From NCBI RefSeq assembly GCF_029981845.1, contig NZ_CP104164.1, positions 372,001-436,000 of the forward strand: a stretch of DNA of 64,000 nucleotides, given 5' to 3'. Origin of the DNA: Candidatus Bandiella numerosa. GTDB lineage: Bacteria; Pseudomonadota; Alphaproteobacteria; Rickettsiales; Midichloriaceae. Shown in pieces: positions 1 to 8,866 of this stretch (the stretch's first letter is position 1; each line of letters begins with the position of its first letter). The position numbers and the translations under genes were made by a program. The notes beneath the pieces were generated by a model. It was given only the letters and a program-made list of their open reading frames with translations, did not search any database and was not told where the DNA came from.

Positions 1-1670
1 GGTTTGATATTTGAATTATAAATTAGATATCTCTTCGCTACATCAGTGAGTTTTTCTAAGCCCATTCCCAATACTAATCTTAATGTAGACAGGTTTCTAG
101 ATTTTTCAAATGAAGTTCTTATTGTGATTAACCCGTAATATTTATCTGAATGATTTTTTGGTCTCCAAATGGGTAATCCTTTACCCAAATCTATCTCAAG
201 TGGTTCATCTAAAACTAATGTATTAGGCGGTATGTTTTGCTCAAAAGCTGCAAGATATAGAAATGTTTTGAAAGCTGAGCCTGGTTGTCTTTGAGCTTGA
301 ATTACCCTATCAAATTTACTTTGCTTATAATCATAACCACCAACTAGTGCTAAAATTTTACCAGATATGTTTTCCATGACTACCATTCCACCATTAATTT
401 CTGGTATTTGTTCTAATGCGTACTGTCCCTTAGTGACTTCATCAATCAATATGATATCTCCGATTTTAAATTTCTGCTTCAATTGAGTTGCCAAGGATAT
501 ATTCTGATTTAATATCCACTCAAAGGATGATTTTGTTAGTTTAATTTCCTTTGAATTTTGTAATATCACATTAAGGCTGTCTTTATTTATTTTTGAAACA
601 GCTCCAAGCAAATAGTTATCATGATAATTATCATTGGCGATCTTTTTTAAATTTGCAGCAACATCATTATTAATCTCAATTTTTGCTAATGCGCCTCTCC
701 AACCTCTTTTTTTATCATAATTTTTTAATCCATTCTTTAATGAATTTTGCGCATTGACCTGCAAGTCTAAATTAATATTAGTATTGACTATTAATCCTTT
801 TGAATAAACACTCCTCTCATCAAATAAATCAATTAATTCTGATTTGACAGCGCCTGTGTAATAATTTTCATACTTATTATTTCTGATGGGAGAGTCACTT
901 AATTGTATTGGAGAATTTATTGCCGCTACTCTTTCTTTAAAGGATATAAAGCCCTCTTCCTCCATTCTTTGTATTGCCCAATTTCTACGTTGTAAAGCTC
1001 GGTCATAATTTTTATACGGGTTTAAGGTAGAAGGAGCTTTCGGTAATGAGGCGAGTAATGCAGCTTCTTCAATATTAATATCAGCTAGATTTTTGCCGAA
1101 ATAATTATGGGAAGCAACATAAATTCCATAGGAATGGTGCCCTAAGTATATTTGATTTAAGTATATTTCTAATATTTTTTCTTTAGTAAATGCCTTGCTA
1201 ACTCTATATGCTAAAATCGCTTCCTTTAACTTTCTAACAAAGCTTCTTTCATTAGTTAGGAAAAATCCTTTGACTACCTGTTGGGTAATAGTGGAACCGC
1301 CTACTAGCCTTTTGTTTCTTCCAATATTTAAAATATTTTGTATGGATGCTCGTAAAATGCTAGTTAAATCTATTCCTTGATGTTCAAAAAAATTCTTGTC
1401 TTCAGCAGCAATAAAAGCATTTATAATAATTTTTGGCACATCATCATACCTGACATATACTCTTTTTTCCAATGCGTATTCATCTAAGATTTCGCCATTT
1501 GAATCATATAATCTAGTTATTCCTGAAGGCATATAATTTGCAAGCTCCTCGTAATCTGGGATATCTTGAAAAAAACTGGCAAATAATAATAGACTTAAAA
1601 ATCCAAGTGCAGTTACAAATGCCAAAAAGATAGAAAATATAAAAAAAATTTTATTGGTAAATTTACTCAT
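1..1670 (-). CDS. mrcA: Penicillin-binding protein 1A (PBP1A), 3' part outside the window
   Basis: Bifunctional peptidoglycan glycosyltransferase/transpeptidase of the inner membrane. The start codon is the ATG at 1670-1668 and about 556 residues are visible before the window edge. A single membrane segment occupies about residues 8-33. The GT51 domain follows, with the catalytic EDKNFF box at residues 90-95 and GGSTITQQ at 124-131. In the transpeptidase domain, PGSAFK places the SxxK nucleophile at S465-K468 and SRN (524-526) is the SxN box. The KTG box should lie beyond the edge. Family and orientation are clear. With murC downstream it indicates that the organism makes at least some peptidoglycan. 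Confidence 0.93.
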   Translation of the reverse strand, partial: MSKFTNKIFFIFSIFLAFVTALGFLSLLLFASFFQDIPDYEELANYMPSGITRLYDSNGEILDEYALEKRVYVRYDDVPKIIINAFIAAEDKNFFEHQGIDLTSILRASIQNILNIGRNKRLVGGSTITQQVVKGFFLTNERSFVRKLKEAILAYRVSKAFTKEKILEIYLNQIYLGHHSYGIYVASHNYFGKNLADINIEEAALLASLPKAPSTLNPYKNYDRALQRRNWAIQRMEEEGFISFKERVAAINSPIQLSDSPIRNNKYENYYTGAVKSELIDLFDERSVYSKGLIVNTNINLDLQVNAQNSLKNGLKNYDKKRGWRGALAKIEINNDVAANLKKIANDNYHDNYLLGAVSKINKDSLNVILQNSKEIKLTKSSFEWILNQNISLATQLKQKFKIGDIILIDEVTKGQYALEQIPEINGGMVVMENISGKILALVGGYDYKQSKFDRVIQAQRQPGSAFKTFLYLAAFEQNIPPNTLVLDEPLEIDLGKGLPIWRPKNHSDKYYGLITIRTSFEKSRNLSTLRLVLGMGLEKLTDVAKRYLIYNSNIK

Positions 1671-1764
1671 CAAAAAATATAAATACTCTAGTGTATGTTT
1701 TTACCATTTCTTTTTTAATTTTAAAGGAAAATTTGATTTTAGTGAAATTTAATTTTTACACTTC

Positions 1765-1817
1765 TAGCGCATCCTAATGAGTAGTGGGAAGGTTTGCTTG
1801 ATGATAAGGATGCGCTA
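1765..1817. repeat. 11-bp perfect inverted repeat, possible terminator
   Basis: Arms TAGCGCATCCT (1765-1775) and AGGATGCGCTA (1807-1817) are exact reverse complements around a 31-base loop. They are GC-rich for this neighbourhood. The hairpin lies about 100 bases downstream of the stop of the minus-strand SopB-like gene and upstream of the PBP1A gene. It may end transcription of the former, but there is no T tract, so this is uncertain. Nothing else is recognised between 1671 and 1919. Confidence 0.4.
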
Positions 1818-1919
1818 AATGTATAGCCACCCTTCAACAATCCTTCTTTAAGCTAGCATATATAAACCCTATGTGCAACCAATAGTTTTACTTTCTACTA
1901 TAAGAGGTGCAATTTATCC

Positions 1920-4043
1920 TCAAGCACCTATACCACCTTTACCAGAACCAATTTGGTTTTCCTTCTCTATTTCTGTTTTAGTATGTGGCCCAAGTATAGG
2001 CTTTTTTTCGTGGCTGAGTATCACTGTCTGATCCTTTTTTATTGGTTTATCAAGCTCTTCTTCAGATTTAACAGTGCCTTGTGTAGAGCTATTTGCTTTT
2101 TCTACAGTATCTTTGTCAGGAGTATATGCTGTTAACCTTTGTACTCCAAAATATGCCGAATAAGCAATTGCGCCAATTAAAGTAATTGGCAATGTTATGA
2201 CTGCCACTAATGCAATAGCTACCTTAGTAAGTAAATTTTTCACTTTTTCTCCAGTGCTTTTTGGAGTTTTTATTTTATTAAAACTTGCAGTATTTTCAAT
2301 TAATTCACCAAGTATATTTCCCTCAGATAAAGCAGTTTTGGAGTCTGATTTTACTCCATGGCATCCTGGTGTTCCTCCATTTAATGAAGCTAATTCTTGA
2401 GTATGCCCTCCTTTAATTTGTGTCTTTAGATTATCTTTTGCCTGCTGCTCACTTAACCCTAGTTTTTCACTCACTGCTTTATTTGTGGCATCAGTTAAAC
2501 TTATACCAGTTCTATCTTTACCACTTGCGCAATGTATATTTACTTTTCCAATGTTGATATCTGGAATAAGTGTTTTAACTGCACCCTTTTCATTATTACA
2601 TGCAAAATCTACAGCAATCATAGAGCTTACAAGTTTTAAATTTTGATTTTCACTATCAAGAATGGAATGAGTGCTAACAATCATGCTTTTTGCTTCAATT
2701 GCATTTTTTAAAGCATTTTTTAAATTTGGATTATCCTTTATAGCTTCTACTTGCTGCAATGCTAAATCTTTATTTTTACCATTTATTAGATAATTCGAAA
2801 TATCCTGAAATCCAGCCTTATCTTTAAGAGCAACTCCTAATTTGATTAAATTTTTATCAAAACCATGGTTATCATTATCTGCTATACGTCTCATAGCATT
2901 AAAAGGTGTGACGGCACATGAGCCTTTTTTATTTGCCACTTGTGCTTTTTGGATTAAATCTGGTGCATCCCTATCAATTTTATTTAGAAAATTTGGTATA
3001 CCATTTGCAATTTGTGGAGAATTTAAAGCATTATCTGTGATTTCACTGCCATCAGGTATAAATGTATCTAATTGGTTAAGATTTTCTTTTGTTTGTTCAA
3101 GTCTGTCTCTCTTACCATGAAATGATGGAGTTCCAGTATGTAGCACCTCAAGTACTTGCTCCATATTTTGCCCATTCATATCTGAAACAAATACGGATTT
3201 TTCATAAGCATTTCTAAGTCCTGCAAGTTTTTCTCTGGTTTGAGTCGGCAACATTACATTGCCACTTGCTATTTTTTCGGCATAATTTTTTACCAATGCT
3301 TTATCAAAAGCACTCAGATCATCATACCAATCAATTTCTAAAACTTGACCTGGTTCTGAATTATGAATCTTATTATATTGTTCTTTTTGAATATCTGTAA
3401 GCCCAAGGAGCATGTTATCTGATTCAACAACTAATTTATCCTCGCCAGCACCGTCCTTCTGTTTAGTTAAAGTTGATACATGAAATTGGCGATTATCCAT
3501 AGATACAAAATCTTTTGCAGAAGTTAACTTTGCTTTTGCACCAGATATCCCTGCATCTTCTAATAACTGAAGAACCTCGGCATTAAACTCTTTTATATCT
3601 ATTGAATTGCCACTTGTTATTTTATCTAATTGTGCTGTTAGTAAAGTAGAGATTTTACCATTTTGGTCTTTTCCTTCTATCTCTAAAACTTTTTGCGCTC
3701 CAATCAACAAATTAACGGATTGAATTGTAAAAGAAATTTGCTGAGCTGTTTCAGTATTTATCTCTGCAGTGTCTTGATTGGTACAATCCCTAATTAAGTC
3801 AAAACTCCCATCTTCTTTTTTATACTGTTTCCACGTAATACCTAATGCTAAATCACGCAGCTCTTCAAGGTTTAAAATTAAATCTGCTCCTAATAATACA
3901 GGCTCTTCAGTAATTTGTGTTACTAACTCCTTATAACGCTCTTTAGCATCAATCTGCTCACTGCCACTAACATATGTATTTACATTTTCTACAGTACCTT
4001 TTTTATTTGCAATAAGTCTTTCATAATTGGTTGGCATAGTCAT
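1920..4043 (-). CDS. SopB/IpgD-like phosphoinositide phosphatase, putative secreted effector
   Basis: 707-residue protein. The key feature is HCASGKDRTG with the nucleophile at Cys505 and the catalytic Arg at 511, a CX5R phosphatase signature. The SGKDRTG core is typical of the SopB/IpgD inositol-phosphate phosphatases injected by Salmonella and Shigella, and those enzymes also carry a GxPG-type motif downstream. Here GTPGCHG follows at about residues 556-562. A hydrophobic stretch (about 605-640, rich in V, A, I, L) could anchor the protein in a membrane. The tail is charged and ends GKGGIGA. There is no N-terminal signal peptide. The next ATG (MPTNYE) is an alternative start. It is transcribed alone, with gaps of 287 and 249 bases either side. 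Inferred role: delivery into a host cell to remodel phosphoinositides. The motif assignment is good; substrate and secretion route are unproven. Confidence 0.7.
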   Translation of the reverse strand: MTMPTNYERLIANKKGTVENVNTYVSGSEQIDAKERYKELVTQITEEPVLLGADLILNLEELRDLALGITWKQYKKEDGSFDLIRDCTNQDTAEINTETAQQISFTIQSVNLLIGAQKVLEIEGKDQNGKISTLLTAQLDKITSGNSIDIKEFNAEVLQLLEDAGISGAKAKLTSAKDFVSMDNRQFHVSTLTKQKDGAGEDKLVVESDNMLLGLTDIQKEQYNKIHNSEPGQVLEIDWYDDLSAFDKALVKNYAEKIASGNVMLPTQTREKLAGLRNAYEKSVFVSDMNGQNMEQVLEVLHTGTPSFHGKRDRLEQTKENLNQLDTFIPDGSEITDNALNSPQIANGIPNFLNKIDRDAPDLIQKAQVANKKGSCAVTPFNAMRRIADNDNHGFDKNLIKLGVALKDKAGFQDISNYLINGKNKDLALQQVEAIKDNPNLKNALKNAIEAKSMIVSTHSILDSENQNLKLVSSMIAVDFACNNEKGAVKTLIPDINIGKVNIHCASGKDRTGISLTDATNKAVSEKLGLSEQQAKDNLKTQIKGGHTQELASLNGGTPGCHGVKSDSKTALSEGNILGELIENTASFNKIKTPKSTGEKVKNLLTKVAIALVAVITLPITLIGAIAYSAYFGVQRLTAYTPDKDTVEKANSSTQGTVKSEEELDKPIKKDQTVILSHEKKPILGPHTKTEIEKENQIGSGKGGIGA

Positions 4044-4209
4044 CTTTAAGCATTTTAGTTAACTTTAAAATATATAAAATTTTGCATAATGGAAAGATAA
4101 TTTTTTTTATATAAAATATTAGAGCACTATGTCTATAATATGCCCATAAATATTTACTAAAAGTTTTTTTGTGATGTTTTTGAGTGTAATTCAAAAAAAT
4201 GAAAGCTTA

Positions 4210-4219
4210 GCCGTACGGC
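4210..4219. other. GC palindrome in a 287-base intergenic gap
   Basis: GCCGTACGGC is a perfect 10-bp palindrome in an AT-rich gap (4044-4330) between the two accessory genes. A further short stem, TGGGCA/TGCCCA, lies at about 4257-4291, just downstream of the stop of the minus-strand gene at 4331, and might help terminate it. No coding signal was found in the gap. Confidence 0.3.
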
Positions 4220-4330
4220 ATGGTATAAATATGGATGGTAGAAGCAAGTTAGAAATGGGCACCAAACTTTATAAGTTAATAATGCCCACTACATAAAACG
4301 TCTTATTCACAAGTAAATTAGCTGCTTAAC

Positions 4331-5359
4331 CTACTTGCCGCCTATGCCGGTACCTTTACTTGTTGCACGAGCCTCTCTTACCTTATCAGCATATGATTGT
4401 TTCTCTTGAGTAGCGCCTTCGTTTCTCTCAGATTTCAATGCATTGCCCTTCCTTGAGTTAAGATGTGATTCAGTATCTAAACTAGATCTGCTATTAACAT
4501 TAAAAACATCTTTTTTGAAATCAGCTTTATCCTTTACTCCATCCATATAATTTGAGACACTCTCTCTTGACTTCGCCTTGTCTTCTAACCCTTTTTGTTG
4601 TTCTTGTAGGTCAGCAAGAACACTTGCTTGGTGTTTTTGTGCGGAAGCAATAGTTTTTGGATCATAACCTTCTAAATCCATTAATGTAAACTCTTTACTT
4701 TTAGCGATGACTTGATTAGTCACTTCCTTAGATTCAACTAACAGTTGACCTGCCATGTCACTAAATTTAGCGCCTATTGCACCAGAAATAGAACCTTTTA
4801 CTTGTTGATATGCATCATCCATTGCAAGACCAGCTTTTTGCATTCCAATTCCCAAATTTGCAACACTACACTGCATATCAGTGCACAGATTTAAAACTCC
4901 TGTTTTCAAATCAACGTACTTATCATGCGCACCAATTTTTAGGTCATCCCATAATTTACCTAGGGAATCCATTGCCTTGCCCCACATCTCTGCAATTTTA
5001 TCTCCAAACTCACTTATGTCACCTTTAAAATTTTCCCACTTTTGCCCAACAGTTTCTTTGAAGCTTGCCCATGCGGCAGACATTTTTTCCCCCATTTCAC
5101 CAAACCACTTGCTTATAGCCTCCTTAGCAGCTTGAGCATGTTCTTTCGTCGAGGTGCCTGCTCTATTAAACGCATCAATCGTAGCATTCTTAGCATTTTC
5201 CAGTTTTTCCCATTGCTCAGCCCACCACTTTTCACTTTCTAAACCCTGAAGTTCTTTAAAAGCGTCTAATAGATTAGTTTGTTTACTTGCAAGTTTTTCA
5301 ACAAGACTCTCATTGAAGTCTACTATTCTTAAATTTACTGCATCCACTTGTGCATTCAT
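4331..5359 (-). CDS. Trp/Lys-rich amphipathic helical protein of unknown function
   Basis: 342 residues from the ATG at 5359-5357 (MNAQVDAV), chosen because GGGAG lies about 8 bases upstream. The frame is open 22 codons further but has no comparable ribosome site. Residues about 35-170 carry short repeated amphipathic patterns with regularly placed tryptophans (WWAEQWEKL, KWFGEM, AAWASF, QKWENF, AEMWGKA, KLWDDL), reminiscent of apolipoprotein-like lipid-binding helices. The C-terminal third is Lys/Glu/Gln-rich and probably coiled coil. It ends SKGTGIGGK, resembling the tail of the neighbouring SopB-like protein. There is no signal peptide or transmembrane segment. I do not recognise a family. 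An effector or membrane-surface-binding role is only an inference from composition and neighbour. Confidence 0.75.
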   Translation of the reverse strand: MNAQVDAVNLRIVDFNESLVEKLASKQTNLLDAFKELQGLESEKWWAEQWEKLENAKNATIDAFNRAGTSTKEHAQAAKEAISKWFGEMGEKMSAAWASFKETVGQKWENFKGDISEFGDKIAEMWGKAMDSLGKLWDDLKIGAHDKYVDLKTGVLNLCTDMQCSVANLGIGMQKAGLAMDDAYQQVKGSISGAIGAKFSDMAGQLLVESKEVTNQVIAKSKEFTLMDLEGYDPKTIASAQKHQASVLADLQEQQKGLEDKAKSRESVSNYMDGVKDKADFKKDVFNVNSRSSLDTESHLNSRKGNALKSERNEGATQEKQSYADKVREARATSKGTGIGGK

Positions 5360-5522
5360 GATAAACACTCCCGTTTTTATTGTTACTCTACTCAAATGGT
5401 AATCAGATAATTTACTCCGTTTCAAGCAATATTTTTGAATTAGCTAAAAAATATTTTACTTTAAGGCAAATTATAAGATTTTTTCAAAAAAAAATTAAAA
5501 GATTGAGTGCTGCTTTTTATAC

Positions 5523-5673
5523 CAATCACCAAAAATAAGTTGACAGATAAATCAGTATTTTAGAAGATTTTTTTATAGCATTTGAGCCTAATGTATCTGG
5601 ATACATGGCGAAGATGGTATGAGAAAATAACAAAAAAGACTAAATTTAAATGTTAAGTTATTTTTGGTGATTG
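5523..5673. mobile_element. MITE-like element with 16-bp terminal inverted repeats
   Basis: CAATCACCAAAAATAA (5523-5538) and TTATTTTTGGTGATTG (5658-5673) are exact reverse complements 16 bases long, bounding 119 bases with no open frame. Perfect inverted ends of this length around a short non-coding segment look like a miniature inverted-repeat transposable element or the remnant of an insertion sequence. No clear target-site duplication is visible beyond AT-rich flanks. It occupies most of the 332-base gap between 5360 and 5691. The alternative is a large hairpin acting as a terminator for neither adjacent gene. Confidence 0.45.
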
Positions 5674-5691
5674 ATATTATTTAACTTTTGC

Positions 5692-7125
5692 TTAAATTTG
5701 CTGCAAATCGTTAAATATTTCTTTAGCAATATTAGAAACATTACCAGCTCCCATAAAAATAATGTAATCACCTGGACTGCACAATTCATTAATTTTATTT
5801 TTAATTTCAATTTTGTCTTTGCAATAAAAAGCCACAATATTGCTCTTTATATCTTCTGTAAATGTTTCAGAAGTAATGTTATTTATCGGATTTTCTCCTG
5901 CAGAATAGATATCCAAAACTATTAGGAAATCAGCTTGCTTAAATGATGATAAAAATTGCTGATATAGCTCTTTAAACCTAGAATATCTATGTGGTTGAAA
6001 AACAGCTACAACTTTTCCTTTGCTTCTGCTTGAGTGCTCTCTTGCCATACTTAAAGTGGCTTTTATTTCATTTGGATGATGCGCATAATCATCTATTAAT
6101 GTGATATCGTTAACTTTACCTATAACTGAAAATCTTCTTTGAACACCTTCATTAAATTGTAATGCATTGTGTAAGGCCTCTATTTTTCCACCTTTAAATA
6201 GGTAGACTATAATGCCAGCCAAAGCATTTAAAACATTATGTTTGCCGTAATTTTTAATAAGTAGCCCTTTTATTTTATTAATTTGTAAAGATAATGCTTT
6301 TTGGCATTTTTCTGATAGGGCAATGTCAAATTTTATTCCTTCGCTGGTAGTTTGTAGATTTATGGCTCTTAGGTCAGAACTTGCTGAATCAATTCCATAC
6401 GAAATGTATTTGCTATTGTGAATATAATTTTTATTAATGACTTTTAAATTTTCACAATCATCACAAACAATCACCAAATCTTTTAGTAAAGACTTATCGA
6501 TAAAAAGTTTGTAAACGTTGATAATGTTTTGAAGGCTGCCGTAATAGTCTAAATGTTCATTATCAACATTGGTTATCACACTGATGTTTGTGGGCAAAAC
6601 CATAAACGTACCATCTGACTCATCCGCTTCAACAACATTAATGGCATCACTTCCTTTAAACACATTAGAGTTTATTGAATTGATTATCCCTCCGCATATC
6701 ACTGTTGGGTCAAAATTTGCTGCTTTCAACATCGAGTATACTAGGCAAGTGGTTGAAGTTTTACCATGTGCCCCAGTGATGCATACGTTGTAACCTGATA
6801 AAAGTATATTAGAGAGCAATTCTGCGCGAGATATTACAGTGATGGCTTTGTTTTTCGCTTCCTTAATTTCAACATTGTCATTTTTTATTGCTGAGGATTT
6901 TACTACTAAAGAACAGCCCCAAATATTTTCAGCGTTATGGTTAGTAAAGACTTTTATTCCTAATTTTCTAAGTTCTGTTACTTGGAAGTTTTCACTTAAA
7001 TCGGAGCCTTGGACTTTTATATTATCTTGGTGAAGTAATTTTGCCAAACCACTCATACCAATACCGCCTATACCTACAATGTGAATGGGGTTTTGGTAAT
7101 CTAATTTTAAATGACCCAGATTCAT
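5692..7125 (-). CDS. murC: UDP-N-acetylmuramate--L-alanine ligase
   Basis: Adds L-alanine to UDP-MurNAc, the first cytoplasmic step of stem-peptide assembly. It is 477 residues, normal for MurC. The N-terminal Rossmann-like domain has HIVGIGGIGMSG at 15-26, the Mur ligase P-loop GAHGKTST is at 118-125, DEADESDG-type acidic residues (VVEADESDG) follow, and the C-terminal ligase domain has DDYAHHPNEI, which is diagnostic for MurC. It is the last gene of a tight sdhB-bamD-murC run, with only 3 bases between bamD and murC. ddl/murB are not next to it. Confidence 0.96.
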   Translation of the reverse strand: MNLGHLKLDYQNPIHIVGIGGIGMSGLAKLLHQDNIKVQGSDLSENFQVTELRKLGIKVFTNHNAENIWGCSLVVKSSAIKNDNVEIKEAKNKAITVISRAELLSNILLSGYNVCITGAHGKTSTTCLVYSMLKAANFDPTVICGGIINSINSNVFKGSDAINVVEADESDGTFMVLPTNISVITNVDNEHLDYYGSLQNIINVYKLFIDKSLLKDLVIVCDDCENLKVINKNYIHNSKYISYGIDSASSDLRAINLQTTSEGIKFDIALSEKCQKALSLQINKIKGLLIKNYGKHNVLNALAGIIVYLFKGGKIEALHNALQFNEGVQRRFSVIGKVNDITLIDDYAHHPNEIKATLSMAREHSSRSKGKVVAVFQPHRYSRFKELYQQFLSSFKQADFLIVLDIYSAGENPINNITSETFTEDIKSNIVAFYCKDKIEIKNKINELCSPGDYIIFMGAGNVSNIAKEIFNDLQQI

Positions 7126-7128
7126 TTA

Positions 7129-7929
7129 TTACATATGTTTAAAAAAGTTCTTAAATTTTGATGTATTCCTATTGTTCGGATTTTTTAAAAGTATGTCGTA
7201 TGATTTGCGATACCATATGCTACTTGGGTAATTATAACCTAATACTGACGCATACCTAGTGGCCTCATCTTTTACACCAAAAATATAATATACCTCAACT
7301 AATCTGTATAAAGCTTCTGGGGTGAATATGCTTGTTTGATATTTTTCTATAACATTTTTAAATCTGTTGACTGATGAAATTGGTTTATGAACACGTAAAT
7401 AAAATCTTCCAATATCCATTTCTTTACCTGCAAGTACATTATCGATATATTCCACTTTCCATTTTGCATCATGAGCATATTTTGTATTGGGGAATAGATT
7501 GATAAGCATCTCAAAGTCTTTTTTTGCGTCAATGGCAAATTGTTGATCTCTCCCAACGTCCATCATCTGATTATAATTAGACATTCCTTTGATGTAATAC
7601 ATATACGATGCATTTTTATCTATTGGGAATTGGTGCAAAAAATCATCAACAGTAAGGATTGCATCAGTATAATTGTCATCCGAGTAATACGAATATGCTT
7701 TTAGAACCAGTGCATCAGAATAATGCTCAGATGCTGGATATTCATTTTCTAGTTTTGTTAGGGTTTTTACTGCTTTTTTATAATCTTCAGCTTTTACTTC
7801 TTTTGTGCTTTGGTCATATAATTGCCTATCGCCTATATTTTCATCCAGAGTACTATCTTTTTTAGCGCCACCGCAGTTAGCCATTAAAAAAATAATAAGT
7901 GCTAAAGTTCCAAATTTTAAAATTTTCAT
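7129..7929 (-). CDS. bamD: Outer membrane assembly lipoprotein BamD
   Basis: Peripheral lipoprotein of the BAM complex that inserts beta-barrel proteins in the outer membrane. It is 266 residues. The N terminus (MKILKFGTLALIIFLMANC) is a lipoprotein signal with the acylated cysteine at position 19. The lipobox MANC is slightly unusual because Asn sits at -1. The rest is TPR-like, with KAVKTLTKLENEYPAS and a later FPNTKYAHDA typical of BamD/ComL. It lies 6 bases from sdhB and 3 from murC and is co-transcribed with both. Confidence 0.9.
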   Translation of the reverse strand: MKILKFGTLALIIFLMANCGGAKKDSTLDENIGDRQLYDQSTKEVKAEDYKKAVKTLTKLENEYPASEHYSDALVLKAYSYYSDDNYTDAILTVDDFLHQFPIDKNASYMYYIKGMSNYNQMMDVGRDQQFAIDAKKDFEMLINLFPNTKYAHDAKWKVEYIDNVLAGKEMDIGRFYLRVHKPISSVNRFKNVIEKYQTSIFTPEALYRLVEVYYIFGVKDEATRYASVLGYNYPSSIWYRKSYDILLKNPNNRNTSKFKNFFKHM

Positions 7930-7935
7930 AATTAT

Positions 7936-8715
7936 TTATATTCTCGAAGTCATCATGTTCTTAATTTTACTTATAGCCTTTGCTGGATTAAGTCCCTTAG
8001 GGCAAGTTTTTGTGCAATTCATTATGGTGTGGCACCTATATAATTTAAAATCATCCTCAAGCTCATCTAATCTTTCTTTAGTATTTTCGTCCCTACTATC
8101 TATTATCCACCTATATGCTTGTAATAAAATTGCTGGACCAAGATATTTATCTCCATTCCACCAATAACTTGGGCAACTTGTTGAGCAACAGGCGCACAAT
8201 ATGCACTCATACAGCCCATCCAGTTTATCACGTTCCTCTGGAGACTGCAATCTTTCTTTACCCTTTACATGCACGCTGTCAGTTTGTATCCAAGGTTTTA
8301 TAGATTTTAACTGAGTATAAAATAAATTCAAATCTGGTACTAAATCTTTGACCACATTCATATGTGGCAAGGGATAAATTTTGACTGCTCCTTTTATTGA
8401 ATCTATTGGCTTTAAGCAGGCTAGGGTGTTTGTTCCATCTATATTCATAGCACAGCTACCGCAGATTCCCTCTCTACATGATCTTCTGAATGTTAGTGTA
8501 CTATCAACTTCATTTTTTATTTTTATCAATGCATCAAGGACCATTGCGCCGCATTTATCCATATCTATTTCAAATTTATCAACCCTGGGATTGGAACCTA
8601 ACTCTGGTTCATATCTATAAATTTCAAATGATTTTGTGTTGTTATTTTTTGAACTTTGTTTATGTACCTTACCTTTTATAATCTTAGAATTTTTTGGCAA
8701 TGTAAATTCAACCAT
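7936..8715 (-). CDS. sdhB: Succinate dehydrogenase iron-sulfur subunit
   Basis: Electron-transfer subunit of complex II, linking the TCA cycle to the quinone pool. It is 259 residues. All three clusters are visible: the [2Fe-2S] ligands C80, C85, C88 and C100 (CREGICGSCAM), the [4Fe-4S] motif CILCACCSTSC starting at 171, and the [3Fe-4S]/[4Fe-4S] ligands C228, C234 and C238 (CHTIMNCTKTCPKG). sdhA and sdhCD are not adjacent, so complex II genes are split here. It heads the sdhB-bamD-murC transcription unit. Confidence 0.96.
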   Translation of the reverse strand: MVEFTLPKNSKIIKGKVHKQSSKNNNTKSFEIYRYEPELGSNPRVDKFEIDMDKCGAMVLDALIKIKNEVDSTLTFRRSCREGICGSCAMNIDGTNTLACLKPIDSIKGAVKIYPLPHMNVVKDLVPDLNLFYTQLKSIKPWIQTDSVHVKGKERLQSPEERDKLDGLYECILCACCSTSCPSYWWNGDKYLGPAILLQAYRWIIDSRDENTKERLDELEDDFKLYRCHTIMNCTKTCPKGLNPAKAISKIKNMMTSRI

Positions 8716-8866
8716 ACTAACCTAGGCTACACTTATTTGAATTAAATTAACATTAATAAAATCTTTTGGCAATAACTGAAGGAGGATGACATAGCACAAA
8801 ATATTATTTAAATTAAGAAAATAAATGTGATTTTATCGAATATCATTTTCGTACAATAAAGTTAAA

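Noticed and set aside
1195..1380. Short plus-strand frame inside the PBP1A gene
   Set aside because: Antisense shadow of the glycosyltransferase domain coding region.
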